From: Pelargonium cotyledonis
Lineage: Eukaryota > Streptophyta > Magnoliopsida > Geraniales > Geraniaceae
DNA length: 20,008 bases
Assembly: GCA_036897625.1 (NCBI GenBank)
Contig: JAYMTA010001445.1
Coordinates: 1-20,008, forward strand
Direction: 5' to 3'
The notes under the pieces are model-generated. The model did not search any database, was not told the DNA's origin, and saw only the letters and a list, made by a program, of their open reading frames with translations. Made by a program: the position numbers and the translations under genes. Positions 12,409 through 20,008 of the stretch are shown here, one piece after another. Position 1 is the first letter of the stretch; each line of letters begins with the position of its first letter.

Positions 12409-12488
12409 ATATGGAAAAGGGCAGTCAAGGTGTAGCGATCAGGTGCGCTCGAGCCTACCGACACAAACGTGTGGGTTTAAATCTTAGA

Positions 12489-12512
12489 TGGGCTCTGTGG
12501 AGTTCATGGGCT
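12489..12512 (+). promoter_or_regulatory. Two site II motifs (TGGGCT)
   Basis: TGGGCT occurs at 12489-12494 and again at 12507-12512, 18 bp apart and in the same orientation. Paired TGGGC(C/T) elements are TCP-bound sites found with telo-boxes in genes of dividing plant cells. They lie mid-way between the two genes and could act on both. Confidence 0.6.
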
Positions 12513-12528
12513 TTCTCTTAAATCCGAA

Positions 12529-12552
12529 TTCCCGCGCTAATTATGGCGGGAA
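12529..12552. promoter_or_regulatory. Inverted pair of E2F sites before the helicase gene
   Basis: TTCCCGCGC (12529-12537) and GGCGGGAA (12545-12552; TTCCCGCC on the other strand) face each other across 7 bp. Both fit the E2F consensus TTTSSCGC except for one base in the T-run. They lie about 95-120 bp upstream of the ATG. E2F control suits a helicase needed for S-phase cohesion. Confidence 0.6.
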
Positions 12553-12620
12553 CCAGATGTAACTGTGAGCTGAAAATAAATTAACCCCAAAGTCTGAACC
12601 ATCAACGATTCGAGGAAGTA

Positions 12621-12643
12621 GAAGAAGAAGAAGAAGAAGAAGA
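12621..12643 (+). repeat. (GAA)n microsatellite in the helicase 5' leader
   Basis: A run of GAA triplets ends five bases before the start codon at 12648 (context AGAAAATGG, favourable). GA-rich leaders are common in plants, and this tract is likely to vary in length between individuals. Confidence 0.85.
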
Positions 12644-12647
12644 GAAA

Positions 12648-15600
12648 ATGGAGGAGCCAAAATTCCCAGCATTTCCGTACAAGCCCTACTCGATTCAGGT
12701 CGATTTCATGAACGCTCTCTACCATTCCCTCGACAAAGGCGGCGTCTCCATGCTCGAAAGTCCCACTGGTAAACCCTCTTTTTTCACTCTCTCCATCTCC
12801 GTCGCTGTCGTGTTTTTTTGGATTGTGGCGAGGTTTAGGGTTCTGATTCTTGCACCTCTTTAATTTTCGAGCTTACTTAATAGGAATTTGAGTTTTTGAA
12901 GGATTGCAAATGGTAGGTTGGATATTAGGGTTTGTGCTTTTAGTGAACTCTGCTCCGCAGTTTGATTCGGTCTAATTGAGTGAATTTGAAAGTGTAAATG
13001 TTAGTATTTAAGTTTTTTTTTTTTTTTTTTTCAGTAGTATGGAGTGTGTGGTATGGAGGCTTACATTTGAAATGTTGTGATGTTATATTAGGGACTGGTA
13101 AGACTTTGAGCATCATCTGTAGTGCATTGCAATGGGTGGTTGATCGGAAGGAAAAAATGAAGTCTGAAAGTATAGTTGGTTCGGAGCAAAGCCAGGCAAA
13201 TGATGGTAAAGTGGGTGCGGACGATGATGAACCTGATTGGATGAGGAACTTTGTTGTGAATAAAGATGACCAAGGTCTGGAGCAGAAGAATAAGAAGAAA
13301 CCACCTCTAAAATCTGACAAGAAAAGGAATCTGGGGAACGGTAGAGATTTGTTTCTGCGAGGTGCTGAGAAGGAAGATATTTATTCAAAGAAAGACCAGA
13401 GGAATTCACAAAAGAAGGAATACGTGTCGGAGTTGCATGATGAGGACTTTTTGTTGGATGAATATGAGAGTGAAGAGGAAGGGGATGTGGGTAAGTTGAA
13501 GAGGAAGGCTGGTGGAGTGTCTGTTAGTTCGTCGAGTGACGAGGAAGAGGAGGATGGATTTGATAATGAAGAAGAGAATAAGGGGTTGAAGGTCTACTTC
13601 TGCAGTCGAACGCATTCACAGCTTTCACAGTTTATAAAGGAATTAAAGAAGACTGTTTTTTCTGACCAGATGAAGATTGTACCGTTGGGATCTCGGAAGA
13701 ATTTATGTATCAATGCAGGTATTATCAGTGTTGCTCTTGAATTCACAAATCTTTGGAAAATCTTTGTCTATGTTAAATTTATCTTTGGGGTTACATTTCA
13801 GAGGTTTTCAGGCTTAAACATTCCACTTTCATCAATGAACGGTGCTTGGAACTTCAAAAGAACAAGAAAAATGAAGTATCCAAAATGAAGGTAAGATGGA
13901 TCCCTATTTATATCCATAATGCATATATGATTCACTTTAACTTGTTGGTTTGTTGAGACCGTAACACACACCTTCAAGTGTTGAAAGAGAAAGATGCATA
14001 CACTTAGGTTTATGGCTCTATTAATCGGAATCCTTATACTTCATTGCATTTTTGGTACTTATTGGATGTAAACTTATTCCAAAGCTTTTTTTTGCCAATT
14101 TATCATCATTTCAGCTGTGGATATCGTTTGTATTAAAATTGGAAGAATTTGACTGAGCAAACAGGACCAAAATCATTGTTAGTTTCTTTTGATTAAATCT
14201 AAGGGCATATCTGGTTTTAAAAATGAAAATTCAAATATGACGTGTCAGTATTTAAATACTTATCACATATTTATTGTCATTTTAGCTAGTACGAAATCTA
14301 TTCTCTTGATGTTCAAGCCTATAGCCACCCTATAATTGCATATAATCATCGTTGCCTCATTCTATTCAGAATGATATGGACATTGTTGTCTTGCTGGGGT
14401 ATGTGGATTGTCTTTTAACTGATAAAACGTAGTTATTTGCAGAGCTTAGGTGTAGGAGGTAAAACATGCCGGACTAAGGCTTCTTCTGGATGCCCAATGC
14501 TTCGGAAGCATAAACTACAGAAAGAATTTAGGAGTGAAATATCTGAACAAGGGGCCTTGGATATTGAGGATCTTGTTCACCTTGGAAGAAGTTTGGGAAC
14601 TTGTCCATATTATGGTTCCAGAAGCATGGTCCCTACAGCTGATCTTGTGGTTCTTCCATATCAATCTCTCCTATCAAAATCATCTCGTGAATCACTTGGT
14701 CTGAATTTGAAGAATAATATTGTTATAATAGATGAGGCTCACAATCTAGCTGATTCCCTTATCAGCATGTATGACTCAACAATCACTTTGCCACAGGTAA
14801 ACAATTCATCAAATCCATTTTGCTATATTTTGACAGAATACAACCTTATCAACAGTTTTATCTTTTCTACAGCTGGAGCTTGTGCATAGACACATAGAAA
14901 GTTACTTTGGAAGGTTTCGTAGTCTATTAGGACCTGGAAACCGAAGATACATTCAAACTCTGATGGTCCTCACACGAGCATTTCTCCAACTTTTACGCAA
15001 TGAAAAGAACATGGGTTATCTTGATCCTGGCCTGGAGAATGAAAAGATATCTAATTTGGATTCTTCTATTGCCACTAATGAATTTTTGTTCTCTCTCAAT
15101 ATAGATAACATTAACTTGGTCAAGTTACTTCAGTATGTAAAGGAAAGCAACATCATCCACAAGGTAATCCTTATTCTACCTATTTATGCACATTCTTCTT
15201 ATGTGGTGCTCTATAATTTTTCCTTGCTTTACATTTTTTGAGGTAAAGATGCACTTCGGTCTTTCAGGTCAGTGGTTATGGGGATGAAGTTACTAGCTTG
15301 CAAAAAATTTCAGGTCTCAATGACAATGCTGGAAGTAGTGAGGAGGGAAGTGCTCTGTCTGGTTTCCGAGCTTTAGTTGACATGCTACATTCTTTAACAA
15401 ATAGCGACAGTGATGGAAGGATTATAATCTCAAGGGCTAGATCAACATGCTCTGGCCTACAAGGAGGATACTTAAAATATGTTATGCTTACTGGTGAAAA
15501 GATATTCTCAGAGGTATGCCAGATTTTTATTTGGATTTTTTTGTTTTATGTTTTGAAATTTTCATGCTCCGAGAATGAAATTTTGCTATAAACACGTAAT

Positions 15601-16985
15601 AGATTGTAGATCAAGCACATGCAGTTATACTGGCTGGGGGAACTTTGCAACCTATAGAAGAGACAAGAGAGAGACTCTTCCCACGATTACCATCAGATCA
15701 GTTTCATTTCTTTTCATGTAGTCATATTGTCCCTCCAGAGAGTATTTTACCAGTGGCAATTTCCCGTGGCCCTTCTGGCCAATCTTTTGATTTCAGCTTC
15801 AGCTCCAGAAGCTCACCTGTCATGGTGAGTATATGTAGAATTTTATGCCATATTTTGATGTCAAATTTTCCTGTACTGCAGTTAATTATTTGATAACATC
15901 CCTGTGTTTTGAAGTAATTTATTTTCTCTATTACAATCCTACTTCACTGCTTATACCTGTTTCAATTTTTTTGGTCTATAATGGATTAGATTTTTAATGT
16001 CATTAGAAAGAAGCGTTAGCTGTTAATTTATGGCATTCTTGTTGACATATGCATGCCCTTTCCCTCTGATAACCATGATATAGATAATTATTCGCTTTGA
16101 GTTTACAGATAGGGGAGCTTGGCCTCTTGCTTTGCAACTTGGTGACAGTCGTCCCTGAAGGAATTGTTGTGTTCTTCTCGTCATTTGACTATGAAGGACA
16201 AGTCTATGATACATGGAAGACCTCAGGCATCCTCAACAGGATTATGAAGAAGAAGCGCGTATTCAGAGAGCCTAGAAGAAACACCGAAGTGGAATTTGTT
16301 CTCAAGGAATACAAGGAAACAATTGATAAATTGTCCAGCAACGACTTGAAGAAAGACCCTGCAGGTCATAATGGCGCGATACTTCTAGCTGTAGTGGGTG
16401 GAAAGATATCAGAAGGTATCAACTTTAGCGATGGGATGGGTCGATGTATAGTTATGGTCGGACTACCCTATCCTAGCCCTTCTGATATTGAGTTGATCGA
16501 GAGGGTCAAGCACATCGAACTTCTGGGCGACTCCAATTCCACACAAATCCCCAACAGTTCAAGTGATGAACACTACTATGGAGATGTTCATACCGGGTTT
16601 CAAATACTGAGAAGTTGCAAACGCAGAGGGAAAGAATATTACGAAAACCTCTGCATGAAAGCTGTAAACCAATCAATCGGTATGTACCAAAAAACCTTGC
16701 ATCAACTATGAGCAGCATTTCTATGACTCACAAATGATATATTTTTCCGTTCACTTGTTTCTTTCAGGTAGGGCAATCCGGCACATACATGACTATGCAG
16801 CAATCTTGCTGGTTGACGGGCGCTATGCATCTGATTCCTCGAAAGGGTCGTCTTTTTCCCACCCAACCAAGAAGCTCCCACAGTGGATAAAAGATCGTCT
16901 TGTCTCGTCAACAAAGAACTATGGTGAAGTCCATAGACTGTTGCATCAGTTCTTCAAGTCCAACAAGAACAGAGGTATTCAGTAG
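12648..16985 (+). CDS. DDX11: DDX11/CHL1-type Fe-S DEAH DNA helicase
   Basis: Nine GT-AG exons: 12648-12768, 13092-13718, 13802-13890, 14443-14796, 14873-15163, 15268-15513, 15603-15824, 16109-16679, 16768-16985. They encode 912 residues (human DDX11 about 970, yeast Chl1 861). This is a superfamily 2, XPD-like 5'-3' DNA helicase. Walker A SPTGTGKT lies at 38-45. An acidic Lys/Glu/Ser insertion (about 55-195) precedes [11 protein letters not shown] (motif Ia), as in CHL1. Candidate Fe-S cysteines are C246, C264, C296 and C333; C288 is an extra one. The DEAH box is 376-379, EGINF (motif V) 752-756, and QSIGRAIRH (motif VI) 838-846. Family role: sister-chromatid cohesion, replication-fork passage and unwinding of G-quadruplex or forked DNA in the nucleus. 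FANCJ and RTEL1 are related, but the insertion, the [10 protein letters not shown] block and the overall length favour DDX11. No broken motif is seen. Confidence 0.95.
13013..13034 (+). other. Strong alternative 3' splice site in helicase intron 1 (T19-CAG)
   Basis: A run of 19 T residues followed by CAG (AG at 13033-13034) is a textbook acceptor 57 nt upstream of the acceptor that gives the family-like SPTGTGKT. The region 13035-13091 is open in the correct phase, so using this site would insert 19 residues (starting VVWSVWYGG) before GTGKT. The downstream site has a poorer pyrimidine tract (GATGTTATATTAG). Confidence 0.6.
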
Positions 16986-17090
16986 AAAAGCTGGTATGTT
17001 ATATAGGTATAGGCTTATATTTAGATTGAAAATCAGATACATAGAGCACCACATATAAACAAGTGAGCAAACCTTAGAAAAGTCAATTAT

Positions 17091-17325
17091 ATATATAGGA
17101 AAATGGATCTAAGCCATGTTATTTTTGGCTTAGTCTAAGCCAAGCCAATCATAACATGACACCTTATTAAAATATCATTCATACCCACCCAATGAATTTA
17201 TGGGAGCGGAGTAACCCGCCCAGATCTAGAAATTTTAATGAGGTGTCCCTACATTAGTGGTGGTTTAATCTAAGCCAATTAATTTTTGGCTTATACCCCT
17301 CATGCTCTATATATATATATATATG
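17091..17325. mobile_element. Palindromic MITE, copy A
   Basis: The element is built as an inverted repeat. GACACCTTATTAAAATATC (17158-17176) pairs with 17229-17247 at 17 of 19 positions. Outside these, two 25-bp blocks (17108-17132 and 17269-17293) each read TCTAAGCC...TTTTTGGCTTA. The centre carries GGGAGCGGAGTAACCCGC, shared with copy B near 19560. (TA)n runs flank both sides, so the exact ends and any TA-type target duplication cannot be separated from simple repeat. It has no coding capacity. It is a foldback MITE of undetermined superfamily. Confidence 0.65.
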
Positions 17326-17532
17326 AAAATTGTATATCAGTTTGAGCTGTGTAAAGCTGAAGTAGCTTAGGAAGATTATGGTGCTGCCAAATGTGATAGT
17401 AATGTATTGGTGGTTCTATAGACTAATTGTGTTACAATTATTTCCATTACAATGGTATAGTTTTATCAGTTGTTAGCAGATACTCGTTTTACTCTGATAA
17501 AAAGGAAGAAAATCACGTTCTCCCAATTTTTG

Positions 17533-17592
17533 AGCCCAACAAGGTAACTTCTAACGGGCTTGGGCTCGATTTCAGCCCACATCTCAAGCCCA
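17533..17592. promoter_or_regulatory. Cluster of four AGCCCA/TGGGCT motifs
   Basis: AGCCCA occurs at 17533, 17574 and 17587, and TGGGCT at 17561, all within 60 bp, with a further CGGGCT at 17555. These equal the site II core seen in the helicase/eL37 promoter. The cluster lies about 900 bp upstream of the 217-aa gene and about 370 bp upstream of its candidate TATA box. It could be an upstream element or chance in a GCCCAA-rich patch. Confidence 0.35.
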
Positions 17593-17963
17593 AAAAAGCT
17601 ATGATCAAAGACAAGCTCATATGAGTTTTTAGGAAAATGTCACTTAAGAAGCTACAATCTTGGACATTCATTGGCCTAAGAAGCTACCAAGACATCAAAT
17701 TCATGCCTCATCTCACTGATTAAGCTGCAAAACAGATTTGGTTACTATGGTTTTTAAGATTGGAAAGTCCCATTACCTAGTGTTGAAGCTACTTGTGCAA
17801 GGTTTGGTTATTGGTGGAAAGATTTTAATCATGGTGGTTGCAAGAAAGTGACCTCACAGCAGGGATATTAAAAATGCACCTTATATTGATATCAATTGTG
17901 GTTTTTGGTTTATTTCTATTGGTACCAACCTCACCACCCACAAGGGTCCTTGCATCTCTTTCT

Positions 17964-17980
17964 TATAAATGCAAACCCTA
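17964..17980 (+). promoter_or_regulatory. Candidate TATA box and telo-box upstream of 217-aa gene
   Basis: TATAAAT at 17964-17970 is followed at once by AAACCCTA at 17973-17980 and then by pyrimidine-rich sequence. This resembles a core promoter. Transcription from here would give a leader of nearly 500 nt containing several short upstream ATG frames, unless it is spliced. The link to the downstream gene is therefore an inference. Confidence 0.35.
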
Positions 17981-18491
17981 ATTGCCCTCTTTCTTGCATC
18001 TTCAACCTTCACTCCAAACATTATTTTGGGTAAACTTCTCTTTCCCGTCGCTTTCGCGAACAATTACAAGCTAAAATGATAAACAAAATCACGGGTTCAA
18101 GTTGATTTCAGTATTACTCGTGCAAAAAACGAAAAAAGCATATCGTTTCGTTGCTATTCTGAACCGGCTTCTTAGAGGCAAGTAGTTAATAAAAGGATAT
18201 GACAACTACCATTGGCTCATTTAAACAAACAGTCTCCACTTCTTCAACCTAAGAGATCAAAAAAACAAGAAAAAAATGAAAGTGAAGCCAAAAAAAAAAA
18301 AAGGTTGTTCCTCTACTGACCTACTTCATTGCCTTTGCCTCTAGGTAACCTCAAGAAGCTTCACTTGTCTCTGTCTTCTGTGCATTGCAATAGTAGCAGC
18401 AGCATCTGAAGAAGAAGAAGAAGAAGTAGGAGCCAAAACCATTGCAGCTCTATTAGTTCTTCAAGGTGAGAAACTGACATACAAAAAAAAA

Positions 18492-19145
18492 ATGCACAAC
18501 ACAGCATTAGAGCCACAAAAGCTGCTAACCAAATCCACCAAAAAAACCAAGAAGTTCCTTCGAAAAACCATCCAAAACCTCACTTCCTTGTTCTTGGAAG
18601 GGTACCAAAAGCTTCCCAAATCTCCTTCTTTGAACCCTTTCACAAGCTGCAGCACGAGCCGGAAAAACCTGACAGATCAGTACTATGATCAGTTGGAGGC
18701 TGATACGGACAAGAACTCCACAATGCTGTCCAAGGAGCCGGCGAAGGAAGAAGAAAGAGAAGACAAGAAGGACAAGCCTCCCAAGAACAAGCAAGAGCTC
18801 GGAGAAGGGAAGAAACAGAAGACAAGAGGAAGCTACCATGGAGAAATCAGCAATAGAGAGCCATCTTCAAGAAACATCACTACTGCTGGAGATGGTTATG
18901 AATTGGCACAGAAGATGAAGGAACTGGACATGATCGATGAAGGCGATATGGAACATGTATTGGACATCGAAGAGGCGATTCACTACTATTCTCGCCTCAG
19001 AAGTCCGGTGTATCTTGACATTGTTGACAACTTTTTCATGGACATGTACTCAGAGTTCAATATCCCACAACAGAAACTGCAACAGCCCTCTGCTCTCAGC
19101 AGTCTCAACAATTCGAAAAGGCGAAAAGGCTCGTTTCGGTTGTAG
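18492..19145 (+). CDS. Uncharacterised plant protein, OVATE-like C-terminal segment (217 aa)
   Basis: A single intronless frame. Residues 8-45 are basic and amphipathic (QKLLTKSTKKTKKFLRKTIQ). Residues 68-125 are Lys/Glu-rich and probably disordered. Residues 135-190 form the likely conserved domain, with LDIEEAIHYYSRLRSP then VYLDIVDNFFMDMYSEF. The C-terminus is basic (KRRKGSFRL). There is no signal peptide or membrane segment. The C-terminal spacing resembles the OVATE domain (LL..YL.LNSP....I..AF.D.W..F), which in plants marks transcriptional co-repressors, but the match is weak and key OVATE residues are not clearly present; I do not assign that function. The start is the first ATG, after an A-run; the next in-frame Met is residue 78, so the choice fixes the basic N-terminus. 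Codon use and length make it a credible real gene. Confidence 0.75.
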   Translation: MHNTALEPQKLLTKSTKKTKKFLRKTIQNLTSLFLEGYQKLPKSPSLNPFTSCSTSRKNLTDQYYDQLEADTDKNSTMLSKEPAKEEEREDKKDKPPKNKQELGEGKKQKTRGSYHGEISNREPSSRNITTAGDGYELAQKMKELDMIDEGDMEHVLDIEEAIHYYSRLRSPVYLDIVDNFFMDMYSEFNIPQQKLQQPSALSSLNNSKRRKGSFRL

Positions 19146-19507
19146 CTCTCTCTTGCTCATACATATCTGTGCTTTGTTTGCTTTGTATAATTTCCATTTC
19201 CACGTACCTCTGTTGATCTTCCCCATTCTTGATTGCTATTGCCAAGCCATCAAAGTCTTGAAAAGTATTGTATTTGTTGTCTATTTGATTTACAAAAGTA
19301 TCCACACGTGTTTGATATAATTTCTTGATTCTTGACTACATTCACTACTTGATCTCAATCAGAGTCCATTGATGGGTCAGGCTCATTAGTCCTCCTAGCA
19401 AATTTGTAGACACGGTTTCAGGACAAATGTGCAATGAATCACTCCAATGCTGTGAGCACCTGGAAGTTTACACGCAATAAAGAACAAGGTATCTAATCCC
19501 AGAAATT

Positions 19508-19664
19508 TTAACTTGCCACCACAGTAAAATACTCATTTACCCGCCCAAGTGAATTTGTGGGAGCGGAGTGACCCGCTGAAATCAAACATTTTAAATGGGA
19601 TGTCATAATCTCATTGGCGGCTTAGCTTACGCCAAATAATTACTGAACTAGGATCCTCAATATA
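19508..19664. mobile_element. Palindromic MITE, diverged copy B
   Basis: The segment 19551-19576 matches copy A 17194-17219 at 24 of 26 positions (GGGAGCGGAGTGACCCGC core), and the similarity extends on both sides (CATTTACCCGCCCAA; TTAAATGGGATGTC; GCCAAATAATTA). The right edge CTAGGATCCTCAATATATAT mirrors the left edge of copy A (ATATATAGGAAAATGGATC) in reverse complement. It is more eroded than copy A. Bounds are approximate. Confidence 0.55.
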
Positions 19665-19727
19665 TATGCATTAGAGCTTGCACATGTAGTGTCATGATCA
19701 TCTCTCATGTTGAAGGTTGAATTTTTG

Positions 19728-19870
19728 TTGCACCATCCAACACGAACACGACTGACATGTTTAGTAATTGTGTTGCATAACTCAACACGAGCATAACACG
19801 TTTAATGGTAGCTAAATAGACTGTGTTAACACAACATGACACAGACACATTCTCCACAGTCGATTCAACA
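19728..19870. mobile_element. hAT-like element fragment
   Basis: Rich in ACACGA/CGTGT words. CTGACATGTTTAGTAATTGTGT (19750-19771) repeats the element at 914-1331, where 1002-1023 read almost the same with two changes. No terminal repeat can be fixed at either side, so this is called a fragment of the same broad family. Confidence 0.4.
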
Positions 19871-19944
19871 ACTTTGACCGTCGAACTTTATAGATTCAAC
19901 ACATAAATAGTCAAAGTTTCGACGTAGAACCTCAAGGGACAAAG

Positions 19945-20008
19945 TAGGGATGGCAATGTCACCCGAATCCGACGGGAACCCGAAGCCTCCGACCCGAACA
20001 GTGCGGAT
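19945..20008 (+). mobile_element. Left end of a hAT-like element, truncated by window edge
   Basis: TAGGGATGGCAA at 19945-19956 is a classic plant hAT-type terminal sequence. It is followed by CCCGAATCCGACGGGAACCC and similar words, as seen inside many short plant elements with these ends. The other terminus lies beyond the window, so size and target duplication are unknown. Confidence 0.5.

Larger units (their letters stand above)
12299..12647. promoter_or_regulatory. Divergent promoter shared by RPL37 (-) and the DDX11-like helicase (+)
   Basis: Only 349 bp separate the two start codons, including both 5' leaders. From the RPL37 side outwards it holds a telo-box in the leader, a TATA box, telomere-like repeats, two site II motifs, then a pair of inverted E2F sites and a (GAA)n leader before the helicase ATG. 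That the genes share control elements is inferred from the spacing; the words themselves are read directly. Confidence 0.75.
16986..18491. other. Intergenic region between helicase and 217-aa gene
   Basis: The first 100 bp must hold the helicase 3' UTR. A palindromic MITE follows, then a cluster of AGCCCA motifs, then a T/C-rich stretch with a TATA box and telo-box near 17964-17980. The last 500 bp are A-rich, with a poly(A) run near 18289-18301 and a GAA run near 18408-18426, and look like a leader. No other gene is supported; minus-strand open frames here are short and featureless. Confidence 0.5.
19146..20008. other. Intergenic, 3' UTR then transposon debris
   Basis: The first 180 bp are T-rich and fit the 3' UTR of the 217-aa gene. 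Beyond this lie a diverged MITE copy, a hAT-like fragment and the start of a second hAT-like element that leaves the window. No gene is seen on either strand. Confidence 0.5.

Noticed and set aside
12468-12480. GTGGGTTTAAATC as a tRNA-like B box or SINE
   Set aside because: Only a loose match to GGTTCGAATCC, with no A box at the right spacing, no fold and no SINE tail.
12766-13091. Helicase intron 1 as coding, because a frame from 12998 runs into exon 2
   Set aside because: The frame begins with a poly-Phe run from the T-tract; the family-like SPTGTGKT needs the 12768-13092 junction. Only the 57 nt after the T-tract remain a possible alternative exon part.
18525-18839. 104- and 61-codon minus frames across the 217-aa gene
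   Set aside because: Leu/Ser/Cys-rich antisense shadows of Lys/Glu codons on the plus strand.

Overview
The window is nuclear DNA from a flowering plant, most likely a core eudicot and probably a rosid. The evidence is GT-AG introns of about 75-2000 bp, AT-rich introns and intergenic DNA, plant promoter words (telo-box, site II TGGGCT, E2F) and non-autonomous plant DNA transposons. Four protein-coding genes can be supported. For the three spliced ones I traced every exon junction by hand, and the reading phase closes at each one. I found no tRNA, rRNA, CRISPR array or intact mobile element, and no evidence of an undescribed multi-gene system.

Layout. 1-2086 is intergenic: a 20-bp tandem array (191-290), an unclassified repeat-like stretch, a degraded hAT-like element (914-1331), then the promoter and leader of gene 1. 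2087-10120 (+) is a 15-exon gene for a 1129-residue PXA-PX-nexin C protein with two N-terminal hydrophobic segments. Its 2-kb first intron carries a decayed LINE tail. 10121-11511 is AT-rich DNA between convergent genes. 11512-12298 (-) is the ribosomal protein eL37 gene (4 exons, 95 aa), whose first coding exon is only the ATG. 12299-12647 is a compact divergent promoter. 12648-16985 (+) is a 9-exon DDX11/CHL1-type iron-sulphur DEAH helicase (912 aa). 16986-18491 and 19146-20008 are intergenic and contain two diverged copies of one palindromic MITE family plus hAT-like debris. Between them lies 18492-19145 (+), an intronless 217-aa gene with a conserved C-terminal segment faintly like the OVATE domain.

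Functional reading. The genes do not form a pathway. They cover membrane tethering or trafficking (PX protein), translation (eL37), sister-chromatid cohesion and replication (DDX11/CHL1) and a protein of unknown function. The best regulatory signal is the 349-bp space between eL37 and the helicase. It holds telo-boxes and a TATA box on the eL37 side, two site II motifs in the middle and a pair of inverted E2F sites on the helicase side, which suits a growth-linked gene and an S-phase gene sharing one promoter. The most checkable new point is a strong alternative 3' splice site in the helicase. It would add 19 residues in frame directly before the GTGKT of the P-loop.
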